Under the pieces are notes generated by a model, which was not told where the DNA came from, did no database searches, and worked only from the letters and a program-made list of their open reading frames with translations. From contig JAEWAK010000031.1 in assembly GCA_023391695.1 (NCBI GenBank), positions 124,001 to 188,000 of the forward strand: a stretch of 64,000 bases of DNA, written 5' to 3'. Position 1 is the stretch's first letter, and every line of letters starts with the position of its first letter. The translations under genes and the position numbers were made by a program. The stretch comes from Bacillota bacterium. GTDB taxonomy: Bacteria > Bacillota > Clostridia > Lachnospirales > Lachnospiraceae. Shown in pieces: positions 46,093 through 54,407 of this stretch.

Positions 46093-46118
46093 TGCGACCC
46101 TTTTCAAATAAATCCGTA
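46093..46118 (+). promoter_or_regulatory. Possible ECF-type autoregulatory promoter
   Basis: TGCGACC (46093-46099), 15 bases, CGTA (46115-46118), 25 bases before the sigma gene ATG. This resembles ECF promoters by form only. Confidence 0.3.
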
Positions 46119-46143
46119 CTTATGAAATGAAGGAGGAAAAAGC

Positions 46144-46710
46144 ATGGAAGACAATGAAATTATTGAATTATATTGGAGCAGGTCGGAACAGGCCATTACG
46201 GAAACAAAAAACAAGTATGAAAAATTATGTACGAAAATATCCCTGAATATTGTGCACAGTAATGAGGAAGCCGAAGAATGTGTGAACGATACTTATCTTG
46301 GGGTATGGAACGCAATCCCAACGGCACGTCCGGTGTACTTTTCTGCTTTTCTTTGTAAAATCGTACGGAATCTCTCCATAAAGAAATTAAATTTTGCTCT
46401 TGCCCAAAAAAGAAACTCGAATACGGCACAAGTGATTGAGGAATTGGAAAATGTGCTGATTGAAAATGTTAATTTATCAAGGAAGCTTGAAGTGAAGGAA
46501 CTCGTAGACACGATCAATGAATTTCTCAGAGGATTATCGATCGACAAAAGAAATATTTTTATCCGGCGTTATTTTTTCTTTGATACGATTGAGGAGATAT
46601 CTAATCTGCTTGGATACAGCAAGAGCAAGGTGAAATCAGTTCTGTCACGGGATGGCAAGGCTTTATGCCACTTTTTATTAGAAAGAGGTTACGGAAATGA
46701 ATTTAAATAA
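46144..46710 (+). CDS. ECF-type RNA polymerase sigma factor
   Basis: 188 residues. Region 2 covers about 18-85 (EEAEECVNDTYLGVWNAIP, KIVRNLSIKKLNF). Region 4 covers about 125-180 (FIRRYFFFDTIEEISNLLGYSKSKVKSVLSR). GGAGGAAA precedes the ATG. It overlaps the next gene by 14 bases; that gene has one membrane helix and is the likely anti-sigma partner. The signal is unknown. Confidence 0.87.
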   Translation: MEDNEIIELYWSRSEQAITETKNKYEKLCTKISLNIVHSNEEAEECVNDTYLGVWNAIPTARPVYFSAFLCKIVRNLSIKKLNFALAQKRNSNTAQVIEELENVLIENVNLSRKLEVKELVDTINEFLRGLSIDKRNIFIRRYFFFDTIEEISNLLGYSKSKVKSVLSRDGKALCHFLLERGYGNEFK

Positions 46711-48130
46711 TATATGGGAAGCAATCGGAGAAATAGACGATCAACTTATATATGATGCAATAACTCCGGAAAAGAAAGTAAAATTAATCGTCCATGGATG
46801 GTGGATTGGTGTAGCTGCTGCTTTTGTCATAGCAGTCGTGTCTTTTTCTGCCGCTTATACTGTTAATGCACAGTTTCGGGAATGGGTTATTTCACTGTTC
46901 CATATGAAAGAAACGGAAATCGTACCCGACTCCGAAAGTAAGGCTAATCAGATACCGGAAGTATCGGACCGTATCAATACTTCCCCTGATAAAAGCCACA
47001 TTTCTTTATATGCAACCAGCACCCTGGAGGATGTTTTTGCCGTTCAATATTTAAAGTCGGATAACTATATGAGCTTAATCGGTCCTTTATTTTATTATTC
47101 AGACACTTCCGGCCAAACGGAGTATTATGCTGCTGTAAATAATAAATTCATTCCGGTGCCTTCCGATAAAATCAAACGGAAAGTGACCTTGCTTGGGATT
47201 ACGGAAGATATTGATTATACCTATATTAATTATAAGGGAACCTCGTTATTGCAGGAGAACGAAGGCAACCGCTTTATGCTGGAGGATGGAAACGACGCTG
47301 TATTTACCCTTAGTGTATCCGGCGATAACGAAATTTGGCTGACCTTATATAAAAATCCTCAATCAGATAAATGGGCCTACCCAGCCGGATATGATTTGGA
47401 GACGGGCAAAGTAAGCGACATACTACAGGGAATTCGTGCAAACGGCACGTACCTTATAAACTATCCGGTTCTTCGGAATTCGCATTATCTTGGAGAAGGC
47501 CGATTTGTATTATCCATAGGACAGACGATAGAAAATACAGAAGCATATCTGGTAGATACAAATAGAAAGAAAGCCGTCCCACTCTCTGAATTGACCGGTC
47601 TTTTCTCTATTTCATCCGCAAAGGTAGTGGAGGATAAGCTTCTGCTGATGGAAACTCTCACGGAAGAAAAATTCAACTATTATTGTTATGATTATTCCTC
47701 GGATACACTTACAGAAATCTATCGCAATGCCGGGTACTGGACTCCTGCGGAACAAAAAGATGACAATCTTTATGTAAGGTTTTCAAGCGGCAGATATGAT
47801 TTTGTAAAGGAGGCCGGCAGAATTTATCTGGTGGATGAATTCGCGGGAACGAGAATTACAGTGGAAGGAATCACCGAAGAGCTGGCAGAAAATCTCATTA
47901 TAAATTCTGATAATGATAAACTTCTTGTATCCTCTTTTGGTGAGGATGTAATACAACAGCTTGGTGTGATTGATATCAAAGCAGGTAAATTTTATTTGTT
48001 GAACCGTAAAAACCAGCCTGGAATTCATGAGTATTCCATAGGCTGGAATGATGCTGATCACATCATGGTTAATGCAACGGTTGACAGTTCCAATAAAAGC
48101 CGGGTATACCTTTATTCCTTGGTTAGATAA
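46697..48130 (+). CDS. Membrane protein, probable anti-sigma/sensor partner
   Basis: 477 residues. A short cytoplasmic part (about 1-33), one membrane helix (about 35-58) and a large extracytoplasmic domain of repeated beta strands (about 110-475: AYLVDTNRKKAVPLSEL, NYYCYDYSSDTLTEIY, VIDIKAGKFYLLNR) that looks like a beta-propeller. Translationally coupled to the ECF sigma gene by a 14-base overlap. The architecture fits an anti-sigma factor that senses an external signal. No zinc anti-sigma motif is seen, so this is by context. Confidence 0.72.
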   Translation: MNLNNIWEAIGEIDDQLIYDAITPEKKVKLIVHGWWIGVAAAFVIAVVSFSAAYTVNAQFREWVISLFHMKETEIVPDSESKANQIPEVSDRINTSPDKSHISLYATSTLEDVFAVQYLKSDNYMSLIGPLFYYSDTSGQTEYYAAVNNKFIPVPSDKIKRKVTLLGITEDIDYTYINYKGTSLLQENEGNRFMLEDGNDAVFTLSVSGDNEIWLTLYKNPQSDKWAYPAGYDLETGKVSDILQGIRANGTYLINYPVLRNSHYLGEGRFVLSIGQTIENTEAYLVDTNRKKAVPLSELTGLFSISSAKVVEDKLLLMETLTEEKFNYYCYDYSSDTLTEIYRNAGYWTPAEQKDDNLYVRFSSGRYDFVKEAGRIYLVDEFAGTRITVEGITEELAENLIINSDNDKLLVSSFGEDVIQQLGVIDIKAGKFYLLNRKNQPGIHEYSIGWNDADHIMVNATVDSSNKSRVYLYSLVR

Positions 48131-48297
48131 ATTGCAGGCTTTCGTATTGTTCCTGTCTTATCATACACCTTTCACAATAATCTGCTGCGGTATATTACGT
48201 ATTAAATATTTTATCGTCTCCAAAACTTCCGGAATTTAATTCCTCAATTATTTTGAAGTGCCGTTATTATAACTAATTAATTCCTCTTTGCCAAAAA

Positions 48298-48347
48298 AGC
48301 CGCTACACAACCCAAGTGAAGCATTTCACTTTCGTCATGTAACGGCT
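48298..48347. terminator. Bidirectional terminator
   Basis: AGCCG.TACA / TGTA.CGGCT with inner AGTGAA/TTCACT, flanked by A- and T-runs, between the ECF operon and rpsR. Confidence 0.75.
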
Positions 48348-48425
48348 ATTTTCATTTCTTATTCAAAGTGATATAGGTCGTATAAACCGACTTTCACACC
48401 CTCTATAACCTTGTTTTTACCTGGA

Positions 48426-48710
48426 TTAATCCAGTGTGTAAGGCATTAAAGCGATATGTCTTGCTCTCTTGATTGCTACTGTAAGGGCTCTCTGGTGTTT
48501 TGCACAGTTACCGGTGATTCTTCTTGGAAGAATCTTGCCTCTTTCAGATACATATCTCTTTAATTTATTAACGTCTTTATATTCAATACCTGCGTGATTC
48601 TTGTCCGCACAGAATACACAAACTTTTTTTCTTCTGCGATTGGTTCTTCTCCTCATTGGAGAATCGCCTTTATCATTTCTATCATTTCTGTCATTCTTAT
48701 TATATGGCAT
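48426..48710 (-). CDS. rpsR: 30S ribosomal protein S18
   Basis: 94 residues, highly basic. Signature KVCVFCADKN, LKRYVSERGKILPRRITGNC, HQRALTVAIKRARHIALMPY. The extra N-terminal stretch before MRRRTNRRRKK is Asp/Asn-rich (NDRNDRNDKGD), a clade feature. Third gene of rpsF-ssb-rpsR. Confidence 0.98.
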   Translation of the reverse strand: MPYNKNDRNDRNDKGDSPMRRRTNRRRKKVCVFCADKNHAGIEYKDVNKLKRYVSERGKILPRRITGNCAKHQRALTVAIKRARHIALMPYTLD

Positions 48711-48769
48711 AACTGACCTCCTTATCCGATGAATACATTTTAATGTATACTTAATATTATTCTTAATGC

Positions 48770-49213
48770 TTAATTAAATGGCAATTCCTCATCTAATCCA
48801 TCCGGTATGTTCATAAAACCATCTCCAACTGCCTGACTTGGAGCAGGTCTGGTGGTCTGCTGATAGCTGGAACCGGAATCTCCGCTGGATGCTGCTTTGC
48901 TTTCAGCAAATTCCTGTTCTTCCACTACAACATCGGTAGTATAAACTTTTTGTCCATCCTTATTGGTATAGCTTCCGGTCTGGATCCGTCCGGTAACGGC
49001 AATTTTTGTTCCCTGCTTTAAATACTTTTCAGCAAATTCCGCAGCTTTTCCAAAAGTAACACAATTGATAAAATCTGCATCCGCTTCACCGGGTCTTTTA
49101 AATCTGCGGTCAACAGCCAGGGAATATCTTGCTATAGCTAAGGAATTCTCTCCTTGAGAGTATCTTACTTCTGGGTCTCTTGTGAGACGGCCAATCAAAA
49201 TGACTTTATTCAT
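48770..49213 (-). CDS. ssb: Single-stranded DNA-binding protein
   Basis: 147 residues. N-terminal OB fold (MNKVILIGRLTRDPEVRY, FINCVTFGKAAEFAEKYLKQG), a flexible Ser/Gln-rich linker, and the acidic tip DELPFN that recruits partners. It lies between rpsF and rpsR, the usual Firmicute order. Confidence 0.98.
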   Translation of the reverse strand: MNKVILIGRLTRDPEVRYSQGENSLAIARYSLAVDRRFKRPGEADADFINCVTFGKAAEFAEKYLKQGTKIAVTGRIQTGSYTNKDGQKVYTTDVVVEEQEFAESKAASSGDSGSSYQQTTRPAPSQAVGDGFMNIPDGLDEELPFN

Positions 49214-49234
49214 ATTAAGGAATACCTCCTTTTA

Positions 49235-49534
49235 TTATGCGTCCTGTCTAATGCATAAGAATCTGATTACATTTTCCATAATGCGAATACGATCTTCAAC
49301 TTCGCCTGGGCATGTTGAATCAGCATCGAATTTGATAAAATAGTAAAAGCCTTCTTTCATTTTCTGAACTTCGTAAGCTAATCTTTTCTTACCCCATTCA
49401 TCAACGTTAGTAACCGTACCGCCAAATCTTGTAATAAGATCTTTAACGGATTCTAAAGTTGTTGTTCTGGCTTCATCTTCGATTTTTGCATTTACAACTA
49501 AGGCTAACTCATATTGGTTCATAGTTGTCTGCAC
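49235..49534 (-). CDS. rpsF: 30S ribosomal protein S6
   Basis: 99 residues, start of the rpsF-ssb-rpsR operon. Signature YELALVVNAKIEDEARTT, DEWGKKRLAYEV, FYYFIKFDAD, RFLCIRQD. AGGAGGTG precedes the ATG. Confidence 0.98.
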   Translation of the reverse strand: MQTTMNQYELALVVNAKIEDEARTTTLESVKDLITRFGGTVTNVDEWGKKRLAYEVQKMKEGFYYFIKFDADSTCPGEVEDRIRIMENVIRFLCIRQDA

Positions 49535-49640
49535 CTCCTTCTGGTCTCTGGCCCTTTATCGCAACGGCCCTCGTTGGGTCTCATTGACAGTATGGAACTG
49601 CGCATTTGTCCATCTGTGTGTAAAGAGCAAGGAAAATTTT
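49535..49640 (-). promoter_or_regulatory. rpsF leader, possible S6:S18 autoregulatory element
   Basis: The leader has GGGCC-rich segments (49548-49573) just upstream of the RBS. Firmicute rpsF leaders often carry an S6:S18-binding hairpin; I cannot confirm the conserved bulge by eye. Confidence 0.35.
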
Positions 49641-49709
49641 GTATAACATATCACGAATATATATTTTACCATAATGTTTAAAGCATGGCAAGTCTTTTTT
49701 TGCGAAAAA

Positions 49710-50762
49710 TTATGCAAAAAAATCATCCAGAACGTCCTGAACTGTCCTGATCTTATCTTCCATATAGGCATTGGCCCCACAGAATAACAGGGCTTCGTCA
49801 ATATTACCTCTGGCGGCATTGGCCAGGGCATCCGTAATGCAGTAGGGTGTCTCTGCCGGCTTGCAGGTTTTGATACAGTTATGGCAGCGTTTTATGGGGA
49901 TGCGGCCTAAATACACCCGTTCCATAAAGGCATTCTTAATAGCTCGTCCCGGCATTCCGACCGGACTTTTTACAATGACAATATCCTCTTTCTTGCAGTT
50001 TATATATGCCTGCTTGTATTTAATGTCCGCATCGCATTCCTCCGTGGTAACAAATTTTGTCGCCACCTGGACACCTTCTGCCCCCAGTGAAAAATAATGC
50101 TCCATATCCTGTTTGTTCTGGACTCCCCCGGCTACAATGACCGGTATCTCTTTCCCATATTTGGTGCTGTAATCTTTTGTCAGAGCAATAATGCTCTTAA
50201 TCTCTTCATCATAAGCCGCATCGTCAATGTTCTCAAGCTGCTCCGGTAAAAACCCAAGATGGCCTCCTGCCTTTGGCCCTTCGATAATCAGGGCATCCGG
50301 GGTTACATTGTTTTTCTTGTCCCACATTTTCAAGATAACATTGGCTGCTTTTAAGGAGGATACGATAGGAACCAGTTTTGTCCTGGTACCTTTTGCTATT
50401 TCCGGCAGTTCGATCGGGAGTCCGGCTCCGGAAATAATTAAATCTATCCCGTTTTTTATGGCTTCTTTTACGTACCTGGCATAGTTTTGCGTAGCCACCA
50501 TTATGTTAACTCCTAAAATTCCTGAGGGCGCTAATTTTCTTGCCCGTTTGATATGTTCTCCAATCATCTTTAAATTGGCTTCCAGTGGATTGCGGTCAAA
50601 ATCCTTTTCCGTAAATCCGATCTGTGCCGTGGATATTACCCCTATGCCGCCCTTTGCCGAAACTGCACCGGCCAAGGAGCTTAAGCTGATTCCTACGCCC
50701 ATTCCTCCCTGGATAATGGGGAGCTTTGCCGTAAGATTTCCTATTTTAAGTCCTTTATACAT
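49710..50762 (-). CDS. NAD(P)H-dependent flavin oxidoreductase (FabK/nitronate monooxygenase family)
   Basis: 350-residue FMN TIM-barrel enzyme. Features: PIIQGGMGVGISLSSLAGAV, GVNIMVA, ALIIEGPKAGGHLGF, PVIVAGGVQ, GAEGVQVATKFV. The C-terminal tail holds CHNC...C cysteines. Members are either enoyl-ACP reductases (FabK) or nitronate monooxygenases; the sequence alone does not settle which, and no fatty-acid genes are adjacent. AAGAGGTAA precedes the ATG. Confidence 0.85.
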   Translation of the reverse strand: MYKGLKIGNLTAKLPIIQGGMGVGISLSSLAGAVSAKGGIGVISTAQIGFTEKDFDRNPLEANLKMIGEHIKRARKLAPSGILGVNIMVATQNYARYVKEAIKNGIDLIISGAGLPIELPEIAKGTRTKLVPIVSSLKAANVILKMWDKKNNVTPDALIIEGPKAGGHLGFLPEQLENIDDAAYDEEIKSIIALTKDYSTKYGKEIPVIVAGGVQNKQDMEHYFSLGAEGVQVATKFVTTEECDADIKYKQAYINCKKEDIVIVKSPVGMPGRAIKNAFMERVYLGRIPIKRCHNCIKTCKPAETPYCITDALANAARGNIDEALLFCGANAYMEDKIRTVQDVLDDFFA

Positions 50763-50905
50763 GTTACCTCTTTTCCATGCTTACTGCATATAATAACAAT
50801 CCAATCTGCTATTTAAATAAAAAGACTGAACAATTGGTTTCAATAAGCTATACACGTATTTCCGGAAAATCTTGCAGGGTTTACCACGATTAAAATTTTT
50901 TCTTT

Positions 50906-52144
50906 TTAGGAATCCGTTCTTCCCCAGACTCTTAGATCCTGGCCGGTAGGGTTTTGGAATATTCTTAAGTTAAATTCGGCCGCTACCGACAGTATATGGT
51001 CAAACAGGTCCGCCTGGAGGTTTTCATAAATAATCCAGTCGGTATGGCTGGTAAAAGCATAAATTTCCAGTGGCAGGCCGAATTCTCCGGGCGGCAGCTG
51101 CCTCACAATATGGGACATCCCACTATGAATTCCCGGATAGTCTGAAATATAGTTCTGGATATATACGCGGAAGGTACCGATATTGGTAAGGTGCCTGCCG
51201 TTAATCAGCAGTTCTTTCTGGACTCCGTGCTTTTGATTATATTCTTTTAATTCTTCTTCCTTTTTTAATATATATTCCTTAAGATAGTGGATCTGCTTGA
51301 ACTTCTCTATCATTTCCGGTGTACAAAAGCATATGCTGGTGGTATCGATATAGACCGACCTCTTAATCCGCCTGCCCCCGGATTCCTGCATGCCGCGCCA
51401 GTTTTTGAAGGAGTCGGATACCAGGGCGTAGGCCGGTATTGTTACAATGGTTTTGTCAAAGTTCTGGACTTTCACCGTATTTAAAGTTATTTCCACCACA
51501 TCCCCGTCCGCACCGTACTTTTCCATCTCAATCCAGTCTCCGATCCGGAGCATGTTGTTGGAGGTCAGCTGGATTCCTGCTACAAACCCCAGTATGGAGT
51601 CTTTGAACACCAGGGAAAATACTGCCGTCAAGGCTCCGATTCCGCTTAAGAACGCCAGTGGGCTCTGCCCTAACAGATTGGCAAGGATTATAATACCCGC
51701 TATGATATATATTACGATTTTTACTACCTGGATCAGCCCTTTTATAGGGCGTACCCTGGATATGGGGTAAAATTTATATATGTCGTTAATCGAGTCCAAT
51801 ACGGAATTAATTACAAATATTGCCACAACAAATATATAGGTCAAGGTAATTCTCTTTATAATATTTTCATACCGGATAAAAACAGGAGCAAAATTATAAA
51901 CGACCACCGCCGGGAGAATCAGGGCAAGTCTGTGAAATACCTGCCTTTCCAGCAGGATATTATCCCACTTGTGTTTATTACTTTGTACATAACGGGTCAG
52001 AAGCTTCAGCACAAGTTTTTTAAAGATAAGATTGATTGCCACACACAGAAGAATAATTATTAATATCATGATTCCGCCGGATAAATATTCTGCATAAATG
52101 GGATCTAATCCACGCCCCAAAAATAATTTTTTAAAATATTCCAT
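50906..52144 (-). CDS. MscS-family mechanosensitive channel (YbdG-like)
   Basis: 412 residues. Membrane helices at about 24-43, 70-92, 98-118, 140-160 and 165-185. The last has the pore-lining Gly/Ala pattern (GIGALTAVFSLVFKDSILGFV). A cytoplasmic beta domain follows (LTSNNMLRIGDWIEM, VEITLNTVKVQNFDKTIVTIP). The length and C-terminal insert resemble the YbdG/MscM subgroup. It releases ions or solutes on osmotic downshift. Confidence 0.9.
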   Translation of the reverse strand: MEYFKKLFLGRGLDPIYAEYLSGGIMILIIILLCVAINLIFKKLVLKLLTRYVQSNKHKWDNILLERQVFHRLALILPAVVVYNFAPVFIRYENIIKRITLTYIFVVAIFVINSVLDSINDIYKFYPISRVRPIKGLIQVVKIVIYIIAGIIILANLLGQSPLAFLSGIGALTAVFSLVFKDSILGFVAGIQLTSNNMLRIGDWIEMEKYGADGDVVEITLNTVKVQNFDKTIVTIPAYALVSDSFKNWRGMQESGGRRIKRSVYIDTTSICFCTPEMIEKFKQIHYLKEYILKKEEELKEYNQKHGVQKELLINGRHLTNIGTFRVYIQNYISDYPGIHSGMSHIVRQLPPGEFGLPLEIYAFTSHTDWIIYENLQADLFDHILSVAAEFNLRIFQNPTGQDLRVWGRTDS

Positions 52145-52371
52145 ATTTTCCGTCCTTTCTGTAATTCTGCAAGTTTCAAATACCGCTAAAGTATCTATCT
52201 ATAATGGAATATGCTTTTATTTACCCGTTCATTCCTATTCGATTAGAATATGTACGAAAGCCCGTTTTATACCAGTGCACCGACAAGTTGATGGCTGTAT
52301 CAACCTTGCAGAATGAATTTTCAGTCTGCAAGCCATGGAAGGGAGACGCAGCGGTGCCAGCAGCAAGTATA

Positions 52372-52671
52372 CTACCACTTCCTGTCCATATCCGGACAGT
52401 AGTTTTTTGAGATCACCGCCCGAAGTTCTATAAAACAGCCGCAGATCCGGCACATGCCGTTTATCAGATTATCGCATTCCTTACAGATACTTAATCTGCT
52501 TTCATATACTTTAGCCTCCGCCTTGATATCTACACTGAGGGTCTCAATATAATCATAGAGATTCTTAAAATATGCCTTTTCCGGCATATCCTTTAAAAGG
52601 CATTTCCGGCAATAATTAATGCTGCGGTTTTCCTGTATGTTCCGTATATCCTGCTTATCTGGTATATTCAT
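52372..52671 (-). CDS. Small Cys-rich (DUF6171-like) protein
   Basis: 99 residues with two Cys pairs typical of a zinc-binding fold: CRKC at about 21-24, and C-x2-C with C-x2-C near 63-81 (ICKECDNLINGMCRICGC). AAAGGACA lies before the ATG. The DUF name is from memory. Function unknown; such proteins are common single genes in clostridia. Confidence 0.65.
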   Translation of the reverse strand: MNIPDKQDIRNIQENRSINYCRKCLLKDMPEKAYFKNLYDYIETLSVDIKAEAKVYESRLSICKECDNLINGMCRICGCFIELRAVISKNYCPDMDRKW

Positions 52672-52710
52672 TCATGTCCTTTCCGAATGGGGGAATTCAC
52701 TTTTATTTAA

Positions 52711-52845
52711 TTACTGAATAAGCACTTTAATCGGGCCTGCTCCGGTTTCCATAGAATTTAAGGTCAGTTTCTGAGGATGGTTTGCATACCATTCTTGGCA
52801 ATACATTTTTACAAATGAAGCAGCCTCAACGGAATTATACCATGT
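52711..52845 (-). pseudogene. Start-less coding fragment A
   Basis: 44 codons ending in TAA: TWYNSVEAASFVKMYCQEWY, then ANHPQKLTLNSMETGAGPIK and VLIQ. Protein-like, no start codon or RBS; opened by an upstream TAA. Family unknown. Confidence 0.35.
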
Positions 52846-52883
52846 TTATAGAGAAAGAAAAAGAATTATCAAAGCGCTGGTAA

Positions 52884-53102
52884 TTATTGTATATCAATCC
52901 AGGTTTTCAACCTGCTGCTTAACAGACAGGCTTTCACCAGTTTCACAATGTAATGGCCTTCGGAGAAAGTGACATAGACTTTTGCCTCACCGGTTAAATA
53001 CCGGGGTGCCGTACTTCCGTTGATGGTAATTATAAGTCTTTTTTTGTCTGCGTCTACCTGGGATAATAATTCATTGATTTTTACAGAAAAAAGTAATATG
53101 AT
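52884..53102 (-). pseudogene. Start-less coding fragment B
   Basis: 72 codons ending in TAA, including NELLSQVDADKKRLIITING, GEAKVYVTFSEGHYIVKLV and a C-terminal WIDIQ. No ATG, GTG or TTG near the beginning. It may be part of the same lost gene as fragment A. Confidence 0.4.
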
Positions 53103-53155
53103 TTACATATCAAACGGGACTTTTTCAGCAGTCTCTATTAAACGGAGGTGTTTAC

Positions 53156-54070
53156 ATGAAACTAGGGTTTGTAAGTGCCGTACTGGCGGATTATACCTTT
53201 GAAGAGATAATCGATTTTGCGGCAGGACAGGGTTTTGAATGTGTTGAAATGGCCTGCTGGCCAATGGGTAAGGCAGAACGGCGATATGCCGGCGTCACTC
53301 ATATTGACGTGGATAATTTAACCGATGCCAAAATTGAGTACATAAAACAATATTGTTCCGACAGGAAAGTGGAGATTTCCTCCCTGGCCTATTACCCCAA
53401 TACCATGGACGGTGATCTTGAAAAACGGGCCGTATATATTGAGCACTTAAAGAAGGTTATCCTCGCCTCCAAAAGGCTCGGAGTTGGAACGGTCACTACT
53501 TTCATCGGAAGGGATTCCCGTAAAAACGTGGAGGAAAACTTTAAAATTTATGAAGAAGTATGGCCCCCTATTGTAAAACTGGCAGAAGAGAATCAGGTTA
53601 AGATTGCAATTGAAAACTGCCCTATGTTATTTACAGGTGATGAATGGCCAGGCGGTCAAAACCTTGCCACAACTCCTGCCATCTGGAGAAAAATGTTTGA
53701 GTTGATCCCAAGCAAAAATTTAGGACTTAACTACGATCCTTCCCATTTCGTATGGCAAATGATCGATTACATAAAGCCTTTATATGAATTTAAGGACCGT
53801 ATTTATCATGTACATTACAAAGATATAAAAATATTCCGGGATAAGCTGGATGAGGTAGGCATTATGGCTACGCCCCTTCAGTATATGTCCCCGAAGCTTC
53901 CGGGTCTCGGCGATGTGGACTGGGGTAAATATGTTTCCGCTTTGACTGACATTGGATACAAAGGATATACCTGCATCGAAATAGAAGATAAAGCCTTTGA
54001 AGGCTCAAAGGAAGAGATCGAGAAATCCCTTATATTAAGCAAACGGTATATAAAACAGTTTGTAATATAA
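53156..54070 (+). CDS. Sugar isomerase/epimerase-like TIM-barrel protein
   Basis: 304 residues, xylose-isomerase-like TIM barrel (AP-endonuclease 2 family). Metal-site segments: VKIAIENCPM, GLNYDPSHFVWQ, YHVHYKDIKI and YTCIEIED. GGAGGTG precedes the ATG. It probably interconverts sugars or sugar acids from plant polymers. It is divergent from the GH51 gene, with which it may share regulation; the substrate is not determinable. Confidence 0.85.
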   Translation: MKLGFVSAVLADYTFEEIIDFAAGQGFECVEMACWPMGKAERRYAGVTHIDVDNLTDAKIEYIKQYCSDRKVEISSLAYYPNTMDGDLEKRAVYIEHLKKVILASKRLGVGTVTTFIGRDSRKNVEENFKIYEEVWPPIVKLAEENQVKIAIENCPMLFTGDEWPGGQNLATTPAIWRKMFELIPSKNLGLNYDPSHFVWQMIDYIKPLYEFKDRIYHVHYKDIKIFRDKLDEVGIMATPLQYMSPKLPGLGDVDWGKYVSALTDIGYKGYTCIEIEDKAFEGSKEEIEKSLILSKRYIKQFVI

Positions 54071-54090
54071 CATATTTAATAAGTAAAATA

Positions 54091-54165
54091 GTTTATTATG
54101 TAAAATAGTTTATTATGCAAATCAGTTCATTATGCAAATCAGTTCATTATGCAAATCAGTTCATA
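54091..54165. repeat. 17-bp tandem minisatellite
   Basis: Units GTTyATTATGCAAATCA at 54108, 54125 and 54142, with diverged units at 54091 and 54159. Continuous, with no spacers. Confidence 0.85.
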
Positions 54166-54216
54166 ATATTGTATAGTTTTATAATACTATTCGTTTTAAT
54201 TAAATAACAGTTTGTA

Positions 54217-54263
54217 AAAAACCTATAGAAAGTACCCATAACCTGGGACTTCCTATAGGTTTT
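54217..54263. terminator. Bidirectional terminator
   Basis: AAAACCTATAG.AAGT / ACTT.CTATAGGTTTT stem between convergent transcription units. Confidence 0.75.
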
Positions 54264-54297
54264 CTATTTACCGTGTTACAGGTTAAGAACATGCAGC

Positions 54298-54322
54298 AAA
54301 TCGGATTGCGAATATCCGCTTT
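54298..54322 (+). repeat. 8-9-8 palindromic repeat, copy 2
   Basis: AAATCGGA, loop TTGCGAATA, TCCGCTTT. Confidence 0.7.
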
Positions 54323-54407
54323 GACATCAGCAGAACAGATCCTGCAAATTTCTATGGATATCTATGTCTATGAATCCTTGTAATTACTTTATATTTAGCT
54401 TTTCCTG

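Larger units (their letters stand above)
45486..46143. other. Intergenic region ahpC / ECF sigma
   Basis: About 660 bases, no gene. It contains the 8-9-8 palindromic repeat (45644-45668), the ahpC promoter and Fur-like site (45685-45745), and a possible ECF promoter (46093-46118). The part 45780-46080 shows nothing recognisable. Confidence 0.55.
52672..53155. other. Region with decayed coding fragments
   Basis: Between the Cys-rich gene and the isomerase-like gene. Two minus-strand open stretches without start codons (52711-52845, 52884-53102) read like remnants of a lost protein gene. Confidence 0.45.
54071..54407. other. Intergenic region with minisatellite, terminator and palindromic repeat
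   Basis: No gene. It holds the 17-bp tandem repeat (54091-54158), a bidirectional terminator (54217-54263) and repeat copy 2 (54298-54322). Confidence 0.6.

Noticed and set aside
52204..52410. Plus-strand frame between the channel and the Cys-rich gene
   Set aside because: No RBS, composition not protein-like, overlaps the end of the Cys-rich gene on the other strand.
54091..54165. CRISPR array
   Set aside because: Units of 17 bp are contiguous with no spacers and there are no cas genes; a simple tandem repeat.
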